A DNA stretch of 64,000 nt from Paracoccus sp. S-4012 (GTDB lineage Bacteria > Pseudomonadota > Alphaproteobacteria > Rhodobacterales > Rhodobacteraceae), in the NCBI RefSeq assembly GCF_009674885.1, contig NZ_WKKA01000004.1, positions 62,001 through 126,000 on the forward strand. Direction: 5' to 3'. The notes under the pieces were generated by a model. That model did no database searches. It was not told where the DNA came from and saw only the letters and a program-made list of their open reading frames with translations. Shown piece by piece: positions 25,782 through 35,400 of the stretch; positions within the stretch are counted from its first letter, which is position 1; each line of letters opens with the position of its first letter. Both the position numbers and the translations under genes were made by a program.

Positions 25782-27378
25782 GCTTCGCCTCGCGTTCGCC
25801 GCGGCGCTGATTGCGCTCGGCGGCTCGGGCGCGATGGCCGCACCGCCGCTCTCGGCCAACGAATGGCTCTCCGGCGGCGCCGCGCCGCCTGCCGTGGGGG
25901 CATGGCGGCCGGGCGACGCGATCCCCGCCGACGCGGCGCGGGCGCGGGACGCCGGCCGCCGCCCGCCGCAGGCGCCGGCGTCGTGGCGCAGTGCGCCCGG
26001 CGATGCGGCGATCGGCGTCACCCGGCTCGAAGCGCCCGATCCGGACCGCGCGGGGCTGCTTTCACCCGCCGCCGCTGGCCTGCCCCCCGGCCTCTGGACC
26101 GGCGCCACCGCCGCCGAGGCCACCGCCGCCATTGCGGCCAGCGATCCGCGCCTGCCCGCCAACAACCGCCTGCTGCGCCGCCTGCTGCTGGCGCAGCTCG
26201 ACCCGCCCGAGGGAACCGAGGGCGCGGCGCTGTTTCTCGCCCGCGTCGACCGGCTCATGGCGCTCGGCGCGGTGGACGCGGCGGCGCGGCTGCTCGACGC
26301 CGCCGGGGCGACCGGGCCGGAGGCCATCCGCCGAGGGATCGACGCCGCCCTGCTGCTCGGGCAGGAGGACGAGGCCTGCGCCGCCCTCGCCGCCGCCCCC
26401 GGCGCGGCCCTCGACCTCGCACCCCGCATCTACTGCCTCGCCCGCGCGGGCGACTGGGACGCGGCGGCGCTTGCGCTGACCGGCGGCGAGGCCATGGGCG
26501 CGCTGGATCCCGGCCTCGCGGCGCGTCTCCACGCCTTCCTCGACGACGCCGCCGTGGACGAGGGCCTCGAGCCGCCGCAGCCCGAGGCGGTCACGCCGCT
26601 CGACTACCGGCTGCTCGCCGCCATCGGCCAGCCGGTCCCGACCGCGCCGCTGCCGCTGGCCTTCGCCTGGGCCGACCTCGGCCAGGACAGCGGCTGGAAG
26701 GCGCGGGTCGATGCGGCCGAGCGGCTGGCCCGCGCCGGCAGCCTCTCGCCCGCCCGGCTGCGCGCGATCTATGCCGAGGAGCCGCCGGCCGCCTCGGGCG
26801 GCGTGTGGGAGCGGGTGGCGGCGGTGCAGGCGCTCGACGCCGGGCTGCGGGCCGAGGACGCCGAAGCGGTCGCCGCCGCCCTGCCGCGCGCCGCGGCGGC
26901 GATGGCCGCCGCCGGGCTGACGCCGGCGCTGGGCGAGATGTTCGCCACCGACCTCGCCCGGATGCCGCTGCCGGAGGAGGCCGCGGCGCTCGCGCTCGAT
27001 CTGTCGCTGACCGCTGCCGACGTGCTGCCACCGCAGGCCTGGGAGGGCCTCGCGGCGCCCGCCGACCCGCTCCGCGCCTGGCAGCTCGCCCTGGCGCGCG
27101 GCGAGGCGGTGGCCACCGCCAACGCTCCGCCCGGCGGGCTGGTGGGGGCGCTTGCCGTTGCGCTCTCGGGCGAGGCGCGGGCGCTGCCGGAAGGGCGCGC
27201 GACGGGGCTGCTGCTCCTCGAGGCAATGGCGGATGCCGACGCCGGGCTCGAAGGCGACGACGTCCGCGCCGCCCGCGGCATCGCCGCGCTGCGCGCCCTC
27301 GGGCTCGAGCGCGAGGCCCGTGGCGCGGCGCTGCAGCTGATGCTGCTGCGCCGCCAGCCCGGCGCCGCGATGCCATGA
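25765..27378 (+). CDS. large exported Ala-rich protein, unknown function
   Basis: 537 residues. A signal peptide (LRLAFAAALIALGGSGAMA) precedes a very Ala-rich, helical protein with regularly spaced Leu/Ala stretches such as LDLAPRIYCLARAGDWDAAA, which suggest TPR- or HEAT-like helical repeats. No catalytic motif was seen. I place it in the periplasm. It overlaps the preceding small membrane protein gene by 17 bases and xerD by 4 (ATGA), so the three genes form one coupled unit. It may belong to a Rhodobacterales family found next to xerD; that is from memory. Confidence 0.75.
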   Translation: MRNSTELRLAFAAALIALGGSGAMAAPPLSANEWLSGGAAPPAVGAWRPGDAIPADAARARDAGRRPPQAPASWRSAPGDAAIGVTRLEAPDPDRAGLLSPAAAGLPPGLWTGATAAEATAAIAASDPRLPANNRLLRRLLLAQLDPPEGTEGAALFLARVDRLMALGAVDAAARLLDAAGATGPEAIRRGIDAALLLGQEDEACAALAAAPGAALDLAPRIYCLARAGDWDAAALALTGGEAMGALDPGLAARLHAFLDDAAVDEGLEPPQPEAVTPLDYRLLAAIGQPVPTAPLPLAFAWADLGQDSGWKARVDAAERLARAGSLSPARLRAIYAEEPPAASGGVWERVAAVQALDAGLRAEDAEAVAAALPRAAAAMAAAGLTPALGEMFATDLARMPLPEEAAALALDLSLTAADVLPPQAWEGLAAPADPLRAWQLALARGEAVATANAPPGGLVGALAVALSGEARALPEGRATGLLLLEAMADADAGLEGDDVRAARGIAALRALGLEREARGAALQLMLLRRQPGAAMP

Positions 27379-28346
27379 CCCGCGCCGAGGGTCCGTCAGC
27401 CGACGACGCCCGCCGCATCTCGGCCTTCCTCGAGGCGCAGGCGGCCGAAGCTGGCTCGGCCCGCAACACGCTGCTGGCCTATGGCCGCGACCTCGCCGAC
27501 GCCGCCGCCTTCTGCGCCCGGCGCGGCACCACGCTCGGCGCCATCACCCGCGACGAGGTCGAGGCCTGGCTCGCGCAATGCGAGGCCGCGGGCCTGTCGC
27601 GGGCGACACGGGCGCGCAGGCTCTCCTCCATGCGCCAGTTCACCCGCTTCGCGCTGTCGGAAGGCTGGCGCGAGGACGACCCGGCGATCCGCATCCGCGG
27701 GCCGGGGCGGGCGCAGCGGCTGCCGAAGACGCTGAGTCAAGCCGAGGTGGAGGCGCTGATCGCCGCAACCGGCGCGGTCGGCCGCGACGAGACCGACCGG
27801 CTGCGGAACGCCTGCCTGCTGGAACTGCTCTACGCCACCGGCATGCGAGTGAGCGAGCTCGTCGCCCTTCCCGTGGCGGCCGCGCGGGGCGACCCGGAGG
27901 CGTTGCTGATCCGCGGCAAGGGCGGGCGCGAGCGAATGGTGCCGCTGACACGTCCTGCCCGCGCGGCACTGAGCGCTTGGCTGGCGCGGCGCGACAGCGC
28001 GGCCGAGGCCGAGGCCCTCGGCCGGCTTGTCCGGGGCCGCGGTGGCCGCTGGCTGTTCCCGGCGCCCGGGGCCGAGGGGCACCTGACGCGCCAGGGCTTC
28101 TCGTTCATCCTGCGCCAGCTTGCCCTCGCCGCCGGGGTTGCACCCGAGCGCGTCACCCCGCATGTCCTGCGCCACGCCTTCGCCACGCATCTGCTGGAGG
28201 GGGGCGCGGACCTGCGCTCGATCCAGGCGCTGCTGGGCCATGCGGACCTCTCGACAACCGAGATCTACACCCATGTCCTCGACGCGCGGCTGCGGGAGCT
28301 GGTGCTGACGCGCCACCCGCTCGCGCGCGGACGGGACGAAGCTTGA
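27375..28346 (+). CDS. xerD: site-specific tyrosine recombinase XerD
   Basis: 323 residues. The N-terminal SAM-like DNA-binding domain is at about 1-110, with SARNTLLAYGRDLADAAAFC. The catalytic domain has the first arginine in ATGMRVSELVAL, the lysine in GKGGRERMVPL, the H-x-x-R in PHVLRHAFATHLLEGG, the second histidine in LGHADLSTTEIYTHV and its final tyrosine. With XerC it resolves chromosome dimers at dif. Size and the operon position point to the housekeeping enzyme and not a phage integrase. The start overlaps the upstream stop (ATGA). Confidence 0.93.
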   Translation: MTRAEGPSADDARRISAFLEAQAAEAGSARNTLLAYGRDLADAAAFCARRGTTLGAITRDEVEAWLAQCEAAGLSRATRARRLSSMRQFTRFALSEGWREDDPAIRIRGPGRAQRLPKTLSQAEVEALIAATGAVGRDETDRLRNACLLELLYATGMRVSELVALPVAAARGDPEALLIRGKGGRERMVPLTRPARAALSAWLARRDSAAEAEALGRLVRGRGGRWLFPAPGAEGHLTRQGFSFILRQLALAAGVAPERVTPHVLRHAFATHLLEGGADLRSIQALLGHADLSTTEIYTHVLDARLRELVLTRHPLARGRDEA

Positions 28347-28434
28347 CGCAGCCGACGGCAGCTGCCCGGCGAGCGCGGCTTGAACCCGTCCGCGCGACTG
28401 TCTAGGTCGGACCCGTCCGTCAGGAGGCCCTCCC

Positions 28435-28773
28435 ATGACCTATGTCGTCACCGAGAACTGCATCATGTGCAAGTACACGGACTGCGTCGAGGTCTGTCCG
28501 GTCGACTGCTTCTACGAGGGCGAGAACACGCTGGTCATCCACCCGGACGAATGCATCGACTGCGGCGTCTGCGAGCCGGAATGCCCCGCCGACGCGATCC
28601 GGCCCGACACCGAGCCCGCGATGGAGCAATGGGTGGAGTTCAACCGCAAGTATGCGGAGCAGTGGCCCGTCATCACGCGGAAGAAAGACCCGATGCCCAA
28701 CTATGCGGAGATGGACGGGCAGACGGGCAAGCTGGAGAAGTACTTTTCCGAGGCGCCCGGCGAGGGGGACTGA
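28435..28773 (+). CDS. fdxA: 7Fe ferredoxin FdxA
   Basis: 112 residues. The N-terminal half carries two cluster-binding sets: [18 protein letters not shown], where the set has an altered spacing as in [3Fe-4S]/[4Fe-4S] ferredoxins, and [16 protein letters not shown]. The C-terminal half ([19 protein letters not shown]) is the typical extension of the alphaproteobacterial FdxA type. It carries electrons in the cytoplasm; the partner is unknown. AGGAGG is 7-8 bases upstream of the ATG. It stands alone between xerD and carD. Confidence 0.95.
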   Translation: MTYVVTENCIMCKYTDCVEVCPVDCFYEGENTLVIHPDECIDCGVCEPECPADAIRPDTEPAMEQWVEFNRKYAEQWPVITRKKDPMPNYAEMDGQTGKLEKYFSEAPGEGD

Positions 28774-29163
28774 CCGCGCGCCTCGCGCTGCCGGAGGGGA
28801 GGGCAGCGCCCTCCTGCATGACGGCGGTGGATTGCCCCACGCAGGGCTGGCACGGGCATCCGAATCCACTCACCCGAGGTGATTCGCAGCGCCCCTCCCC
28901 TGCACCCGCGCAAAGCCGTCCGGCAGCAAGCCCTGCTGGCAGAACAGCACCCTTCTTTCGGGCAAGGTTTTGTGATATGTTCCTGTCACATCGCCGTTTG
29001 ACCCGGCCCACCCCGTGGGCGATCCGGACAGCGGTAATGCCGTCCGGATCGTCTGCCCGGTCCGGGGAACAATGACAAGACCCCAACGGACCCGAGGCGG
29101 AGCTTCCGCGGCGGGGCCGTTTTGCACTCCCGGCCTGGGACGGGGGTAGCCGAGGAAAGTAGA
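28774..29163. other. intergenic region between fdxA and carD
   Basis: 390 bases with no credible gene. A small hairpin CGAATC/GATTCG (28861-28886) might end the fdxA transcript. The AT-richer part at 28960-29000, with TTTTGTGATATGTTCCTGTC, probably includes the carD promoter, but I cannot assign -35 and -10 boxes with confidence. The ribosome site of carD, GAGGAAA, is at about 29152-29158. Confidence 0.5.
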
Positions 29164-29676
29164 ATGACCAAGACCAAGAAATCTGAGTTCCGCCCCGACG
29201 ATTTCGTCGTCTACCCGGCGCATGGCGTCGGCCGCATCGTCTCGATCGAGGAGCAGGAGGTCGCCGGCCTGCGCCTCGAGATGTTCGTGATCTCCTTCGA
29301 GAAGGACAAGATGACCCTGCGCGTGCCGACCGCCCGCGCGACCGAGATCGGGATGCGCCAGCTCAGCTCGCCCGACCTGATCGACCAAGCGCTCGAGACG
29401 CTGAAGGGCAAGGCCCGCGTCAAGCGCGCGATGTGGTCGCGCCGCGCGCAGGAATACGAGCAGAAGATCAACTCGGGCGAGCTCATGTCGATCGCCGAGG
29501 TCGTGCGCGACCTGCACCGCAACGACGAGCAGCGCGAGCAGTCCTATTCCGAACGTCAGCTCTACGAGGCCGCCCTCGAGCGCCTGACCCGCGAGGTCGC
29601 CGCTGTCGGCGGCACCGACGAGGCCACTGCGCAGCGCAAGGTGGACGAGGTCCTGCTGAGCCGCGTCGCCGCGTAA
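29164..29676 (+). CDS. carD: CarD family transcriptional regulator
   Basis: 170 residues. The N-terminal RNA polymerase-interacting domain (about 10-70) has FRPDDFVVYPAHGVGRIVSI and KDKMTLRVPTARA. The C-terminal helical DNA-interacting domain has VKRAMWSRRAQEYEQKINSG and SERQLYEAALERLTREVAAV. In Rhodobacter, CarD activates many promoters that lack the T at position -7, including rRNA promoters. ATG 29164 is preceded by GAGGAAA and starts where family members start. It has its own terminator downstream. Confidence 0.95.
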   Translation: MTKTKKSEFRPDDFVVYPAHGVGRIVSIEEQEVAGLRLEMFVISFEKDKMTLRVPTARATEIGMRQLSSPDLIDQALETLKGKARVKRAMWSRRAQEYEQKINSGELMSIAEVVRDLHRNDEQREQSYSERQLYEAALERLTREVAAVGGTDEATAQRKVDEVLLSRVAA

Positions 29677-29694
29677 GCGCGCCCGCTTCCCCTC

Positions 29695-29724
29695 ACGGGC
29701 GTCCCTCGCGGACGCCCGTTTTCC
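29695..29724 (+). terminator. intrinsic terminator of carD
   Basis: Perfect 10-bp stem ACGGGCGTCC (29695-29704) and GGACGCCCGT (29710-29719), 5-base loop CTCGC, followed by TTTTCC. It begins 18 bases after the carD stop. Confidence 0.85.
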
Positions 29725-29796
29725 GTTCCGCCACCTTGCCGCCGCCCGCCGCCCGCCCTAGCCTCCGCGCGATTTCATTCCCCGGAGGCTGAAGCC

Positions 29797-31083
29797 ATGA
29801 GCGACGACTGGCATTTCGACACGCAGGCGATCCATGCGGGCGCCGCGCCCGACCCCGCCACCGGCGCACGGCAGGTGCCGATCTACCAGACCACCGCCTA
29901 CCAGTTCAAAGACGCCGACCACGCTGCCCGGCTCTTCAACCTGCAGGAAGTGGGCTACATCTATTCGCGCCTGACCAACCCGACCGTGCAGGCGCTGCAG
30001 ACCCGCCTCGCCGCGCTCGAGGGCGGGGCCGGGGCGGTCGCCTGCTCGTCGGGCCACGCGGCGCAGATCATGGCGTTGTTCCCGCTGATGGGGCCGGGGC
30101 GCAACCTGATCGCCTCGACCCGCCTCTACGGCGGCACCGTCACGCAGTTCTCGCAGACCATCCGCCGCTTCGGCTGGTCGGCGAAATTCGTCGATCTCGA
30201 CGACCTCGACGCGCTGCGCGAGGCCATCGACGACGACACCCGCGCGATTTTCTGCGAGTCGATCTCGAACCCCGGCGGCTACGTCACCGACCTCCCCGCC
30301 GTGGCCGAGGTCGCCGATGCGGCCGGAATTCCGCTGATCGTGGACAACACGCTCGCCACCCCGGTCCTCTGCCGGCCGCTGGAGATGGGCGCCACGCTGG
30401 TCGTGCACTCGCTGACCAAATACCTCACCGGCAACGGCACCGTCATGGGCGGTGCGGTGATCGATTCAGGCAAGTTCGACTGGTCGGCCTCCGACAAGTT
30501 CCCCTCGCTCTCGGCCGAGGAGCCCGCCTATCACGGCCTGAAGTTCCACGAGACCTTCGGCCCGGCGGCCTTCACCTTCCACTCCATCGCCATCGGGTTG
30601 CGCGACCTCGGCATGACGCTTAACCCGCAAGCGGCCCATTACACGCTGATGGGGACCGAGACGCTTGGCCTCAGGATGCAGCGCCATGTCGAGAACGCCG
30701 TGAAGGTGGCGGAATGGCTGGAGGCCGATCCGCGCGTGACCGAGGTCAGCTATGCCGGGCTGAAGTCCTCGCCCTACAACGACCGGGCGCAGCGGCTCTA
30801 TCCCAGGGGGGCGGGCGCGATCTTCAACTTCAAGGTGAAGGGCGGCTACGAGGCCTGCGTGAAGCTGATCGGGGCGCTGAAGCTCTTCAGCCATGTGGCG
30901 AATCTCGGCGACACGCGGTCGCTGGCGATCCACTCGGCCTCGACCACGCACCGGCAGCTGACGCCGGAGCAGCTGGAGGCGGCGGGCGCGCCCCTCGATG
31001 CCGTGCGGCTGTCGATCGGGATCGAGAATGTCGAGGACATCATCGCCGATCTGGACCAGGCGCTGAGCACCGCGACGGCCTGA
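29797..31083 (+). CDS. metY: O-acetylhomoserine aminocarboxypropyltransferase (sulfhydrylase)
   Basis: 428 residues of the Cys/Met metabolism PLP family. The N-terminal DTQAIHAGAAPDPATGARQV and PIYQTTAYQF are typical of MetY. The PLP lysine is in VVHSLTKYLTGNGTVMGG, and YSRLTNPTVQAL holds phosphate-binding residues. The length of about 430 and the long insertion after FDWSASDKFP (AYHGLKFHETFGPAAF) favour O-acetylhomoserine sulfhydrylase over cystathionine gamma-synthase. It makes homocysteine from O-acetylhomoserine and sulfide. CGGAGG is about 8 bases upstream of the start. Confidence 0.9.
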   Translation: MSDDWHFDTQAIHAGAAPDPATGARQVPIYQTTAYQFKDADHAARLFNLQEVGYIYSRLTNPTVQALQTRLAALEGGAGAVACSSGHAAQIMALFPLMGPGRNLIASTRLYGGTVTQFSQTIRRFGWSAKFVDLDDLDALREAIDDDTRAIFCESISNPGGYVTDLPAVAEVADAAGIPLIVDNTLATPVLCRPLEMGATLVVHSLTKYLTGNGTVMGGAVIDSGKFDWSASDKFPSLSAEEPAYHGLKFHETFGPAAFTFHSIAIGLRDLGMTLNPQAAHYTLMGTETLGLRMQRHVENAVKVAEWLEADPRVTEVSYAGLKSSPYNDRAQRLYPRGAGAIFNFKVKGGYEACVKLIGALKLFSHVANLGDTRSLAIHSASTTHRQLTPEQLEAAGAPLDAVRLSIGIENVEDIIADLDQALSTATA

Positions 31084-31102
31084 TCATCGGAGTTCGGATG
31101 AA

Positions 31103-31135
31103 GGCTCGGGCGTCACGCCCGAGCCTCTTTGCGTT
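31103..31135 (+). terminator. intrinsic terminator after metY
   Basis: Perfect 10-bp stem GGCTCGGGCG (31103-31112) and CGCCCGAGCC (31116-31125) with a 3-base loop, followed by TCTTTGCGTTT. It lies 19 bases after the metY stop, between convergent genes. Confidence 0.85.
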
Positions 31136-32215
31136 TCACTGGCCGGGCGGCGTGGGGTTCGGCCCGAGCAGCCAGTCGGGCACTTCGATCATCCGCCCCC
31201 GCATCGGCATCCCGTCGCCAGGCGGCGGCTCGCCCGTCACCACGGCCGGTCTGTCACCCGCGGCCGCGGAGGCGGGATCGGCCGGCAGCGGCATGGGCTG
31301 GCCGCCAAGGTCCGCGCCATCCGGTCCGACCGGGCGCGGCGGCTCGCCGGGGCGGCTGCGGTCGCGGCGCATCGGGATCAACTCCCACACGGCATTGACC
31401 TGCGCCTGCACCTGCAACTCGCCCGCGGCGACCGGCGTCGAGGCCTCGGCATCGGCCGCCATCGCGCGCATTATGTAGGGCTGCGGCGGGCCGAAGCCCG
31501 GCATCGGCTGGTCGGTGATCGATACGAGCCGCCCGAGCCGCTGCCCCGCCGCCGCAGCGATCGCCTCGGCCCGTTCGCGCGCGCTCTCGACCGCGCGCTG
31601 CCGGGCGGTGATCTCGGCCTCCGAGGCGTCCTCGCGCAGGAAGCTGATGCCTTGGATCTCGTTCGCGCCGGCGCCGATCACGCCGTCGATGACCGGCCCG
31701 AGGCCGGCGAGGTCGCGCACCCGGACGGTGACGATGTTGCTGGCCTGGTAGCCGGTGATGACCGGCGGGCCGCCCTCGCGCGAGTAGTCCTGGATCGCGT
31801 TCAGCGCGAGGCCCGAGGTCTGGACGTCCCGCGCCTCGATCCCGGCGGCCTCGAGGGCGCTGAACACGCCCTGCTGGCGGGCGGCGTTCTGCGCCATCGC
31901 CTCGGCTGCCGTCGGCGCCTGCACCATCACGCCGAGGCTGACCACCGCGACATCCGGCGCGATGCTGGCCTGACCCTCGCCGATCACGGTGATCCGGCCG
32001 CGCTCAGCCTGCCCGCGCTCGCCGCGCATGGGGGAGGAATGGCCCATCTGCCCGCCGTGATGCATGCCGCCATGTCCGTGCATCCCGTGGCCGCCGTGAT
32101 GGCCGCCCATGCCGGGCGTGGCCGAAGCCGGAGCGCCGAGCGCGAGAGCAAGCGCTAATCCCGGTGCAAGGAGCCGGGCCGCGGTTGGGCGGAGTGTCAG
32201 CTGGGGGCGGGTCAT
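31136..32215 (-). CDS. exported SIMPL (DUF541) domain protein with His/Gly/Met-rich N-terminus
   Basis: 359 residues. A signal peptide (about 1-32) is followed by a 25-residue segment at 35-60 consisting almost only of His, Gly and Met (for example GGHHGGHGMHGHGG). The SIMPL domain is at about 74-295: RITVIGEGQASIAPDVAVVS, then ITGYQASNIVTVRVRDL. A Pro-rich tail ends the protein. SIMPL proteins are periplasmic or outer-membrane associated and linked to oxidative stress tolerance; their chemistry is unknown. The His-rich piece suggests metal binding (my inference). AAAGGAG lies 7 bases before ATG 32215 and fixes the start. Confidence 0.88.
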   Translation of the reverse strand: MTRPQLTLRPTAARLLAPGLALALALGAPASATPGMGGHHGGHGMHGHGGMHHGGQMGHSSPMRGERGQAERGRITVIGEGQASIAPDVAVVSLGVMVQAPTAAEAMAQNAARQQGVFSALEAAGIEARDVQTSGLALNAIQDYSREGGPPVITGYQASNIVTVRVRDLAGLGPVIDGVIGAGANEIQGISFLREDASEAEITARQRAVESARERAEAIAAAAGQRLGRLVSITDQPMPGFGPPQPYIMRAMAADAEASTPVAAGELQVQAQVNAVWELIPMRRDRSRPGEPPRPVGPDGADLGGQPMPLPADPASAAAGDRPAVVTGEPPPGDGMPMRGRMIEVPDWLLGPNPTPPGQ

Positions 32216-32415
32216 CGGCAGGCTCCTTTGGCGAGGCGGAAACGGCCGGTGCGAACGCGGCGGCACCGGCGGCGGTTTCGGCATCATCCCGCAGGACGGC
32301 ACGCGAATCCCCTCACGATCTTGTGTTCCGCTTCCCTCGCAGCCGAAAATCCAGTAGGTCTGGGGGCAATAAAGAGCAGCACCCGCGCCCAACGCGACGC
32401 ACCGAAAGCCCGTCC

Positions 32416-35400
32416 ATGATTGCAGATTCCGCCGCCCGGCTCGCGTCCCCGCCACCGCCTGCGGAGGACCGGCCCCGCCACGCCCTCGCCTTCGACCTGG
32501 ACGCCGTGCACCTGATGGAGGACGAGGAGGGCGCCTGGGTCTGGCGCGGCGCGGCGCGCTATGACGCGCCCGACCTGCAGCGGCGGCTCGACACCCTGCG
32601 GCGCGGGCTCGAGGGTCCGAGCGACGAGGTCGCGCTCCTCATCCCCGAGGATCAGGTCCTCTTCACCAACCTGACGGTGGACCCCGCCAAGCCCCGGCGC
32701 GAGGCCGTGGCCCGCGCGCTCGAGGGGGTGACGCCGTATCCGGTGGCCGAGCTCGCCTTCGACTGGGTGGACGACGCGCCCGACCGGGTGCGGGTGGCGA
32801 CCGTCTGGCGCGGCAGCTTGCGCGAATACACCGATTTTGCCAGCGAACACGGCTTCACTCCGATGGCGGCGCTTGCGGAGGGGGATGGCACCGCCTTCCC
32901 GGGCGAGGCGCGGTTCTGGGAGGCGCTCGAGGGGGAAGGCGCGAAGCCGCGGCCGGCTGTTGAGACGGGGAGGGCCGAAGAGGCGACCGCCGAGGCTGCG
33001 CCCGAGATTCAGGAATCGCAGGCCGACCTGGCTGCCGCTGCGGATACCCCTGCTGCGGAGGTCTCCGAGGACGCCGCTGCCGATACCCCTGCGGCCGAGG
33101 CATCCGAAGCCGCCGCTCCGCCGCCCGAGCCTGCGGCTGTCGCGCCCAGGGTCGAAGCGGCCAGCCCGGCAGCGCCGCGCCCGCGCCGCAGCCTGCGCGC
33201 CACCGAAGCGGCAGGTGGGCGTGAGCCGGAGTCCGGGGCCGAGCTGCTCGCGACGGCGATCGCGCGCATCCGCTCGCTCTCGCCCGGCAACGGCGCGGCG
33301 GTGAACGATCCCCGCGCGCTGCCCGAGGATGCGGAGGCGGAGGAGCAGGCGGCGCCCGTTGCCCCGGGCGAGGAGGAGGCCGAGGCGCAGCGCGCCCGCG
33401 CCCGTGCCCGCCGGGGGGTGGCGAGTCGCGAGCGGCGGCAGGGAGAAGCGCCGGCTGGCCGGCACCCCGCCCCGCTCGTCGCCCACCGCGCGGCGCCGGC
33501 TCAGGAGCCTGCCCTCGCCCCTCGCGCCGAGGCCTTCCACGAGCGCGCCCGGGAGGCTCGCGCCTCAACCGCGCCGCGGCCCGATGCGGCTCCTCAGCCC
33601 GGCGGGCGGGCGACGGACAGCCGCATGCTGGGCATCATGCTCGTCCTGCTGCTGGCCGGGATCGCCGCCGTGTTCCTGTTCGGGGGCCAGGGAACGCCCC
33701 CGGCCCCCGCGACCGAGGCGACCGCCCCCGTGACCGCAGCGGCGCCCGCGGTCGCGGAGCCGGGCGCCGCCGCCCCTTCCGAGCCCGTCGCGCCCGCGCC
33801 GATGCCGCCAGCAACCGTTCCGCTGACGGAACCCTCCGCGAGCAGCGCCGCTCCCGCGTCCACAGCGGCAGAAGCCACCGCGCCGCTCCCTTCTGCGTCC
33901 ACTGCGACGGTTCCGGCCGCGCCGTCCGAGACAACGGAGACCGAGCCCGCCGTGCCGGAAGCCGTCGGGGCCACCGGCCCCATGCGGCCAGCCCCGGTGC
34001 CGTCCGAGCCTTCCGCGACGCCCCCGGCCGAAGCCGCCTCGGGCCCGGCAACCGCGCCGCCCGCGGCAGGTCGCGAGAGCGCCATCGAGGCGGCCGTCGC
34101 CCTCGCCAATTCCGAGGCGCCCGCCGTGCGGCCCGCGGCGCCTGCCGCCGATGCCGCGCCGGAGCTGCCGCAGGACCCCCTGCCCTTCGACCGCGCGGCC
34201 GAGCCTGAGCCCTCACCCGTGACCGGCATCCGCCCGCCGCAGAGGCCTGCCACCTCCGCCCCGGCGAGCGGCGTGTCCGCGCCGCAGGCCGCCGCGCCGG
34301 TCCCCACGTCGCAGCGGGCGCCGCCCCCGCCGCTACAGGCCACCCCGCTGGCGCCGCAGGCCGCAACGCCCCCGGCGACGACGCCCGCGCCGACCACTTC
34401 ACCGCGCCCGCCAGAGCGTCCCGCGACCCTCGGGCAAGCGCCCGCCGCAGCCCCGGCCAGCCCCGCGCCACCGCCCCGGCGCGGGGCGGCGCTGTCCACC
34501 GACCGGCGGACCGCGCAGGTGGGGCGGCTGGTTCTCGCCCCAGCCGATCACGCGCTTTTCGCCGCGGCGCCCGCCTCGCTCGCGCGCGGTGCGATTTCCG
34601 TCGCGCCGGCGCTCGACCGCGCCATCGTCGCCATGCCCTCGGCGGCCGGGCCGCGCTTCGCGCAAGCCCGTCCGCCGAGCCGGGGCGAGCGGCCGCAGGC
34701 CGCGTCCTCGGTCGATGCCGCCGTCGCCGCGGCCGTTGCCAGCCAGTCCGCCTCGACCCCGAACCGCCTGCTCCCCTCCGACCGCCCCTCGCCCCGCCCG
34801 CGCAGCGCCGCCGCGTCTGCCGCCCCGGCCTCGACGAGCGCCGTCGAAGGCGCCATCGCGGCCGCGATCCGCGCCTCCCCCGCCGCGCCCGGCGGTGTCG
34901 CGCTGACGGCGCTGCGCAGCTCGCCCTTCCCGCAGCCCGCGCCGCGCGACCGCCGCCCCGCAGCGGCCGCGCCTCAACCGCCTGCCGCCGCCGCGCCGCA
35001 GGCCGCCGACCAGACCGCCGCCGCGGTCGCCGCCGCAGCCGCCGCACAGGCCGAGCAGCGGCGCCTCGACGAGCAGCTTCAGGCGCAGGCCGAGGAGCGC
35101 GCCCGCGCCGCATCCGCCGCGCAGATCGAGGCCCAGCAGCGCGCCGCCGCCGAGGCCCGCGCCCGCGCCCAGGCCGAGGCCGAGATGCGCGCCGCCGCCG
35201 CCGCCCGGCAGCCGCTGCGCCATGTCGAGAGCGACAACGAGCCGGAGCTTTCGCGCCCCGTCGGCGGCGGCACGACCTCGGCCACGGTCGCGTCGGGCGC
35301 CACGGCGAGCGGGATCGACCTCAACCGCACGACGCTGATCGGGGTGGTGGGCGCGGGCAAGGCCTCGCGCGGGCTGATCCGGCTCCGCAACGGGCGGATC

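Noticed and set aside
27375..28346. Tyrosine recombinase as integrase of a mobile element
   Set aside because: Length, N-terminal domain and operon context are those of housekeeping XerD; no att repeats or phage genes are adjacent.
28972..28992. TGTGA and TCACA half-sites near the carD promoter as a CRP/FNR site
   Set aside because: The spacing is 10 bases instead of 6, so it does not fit a CRP or FNR operator.
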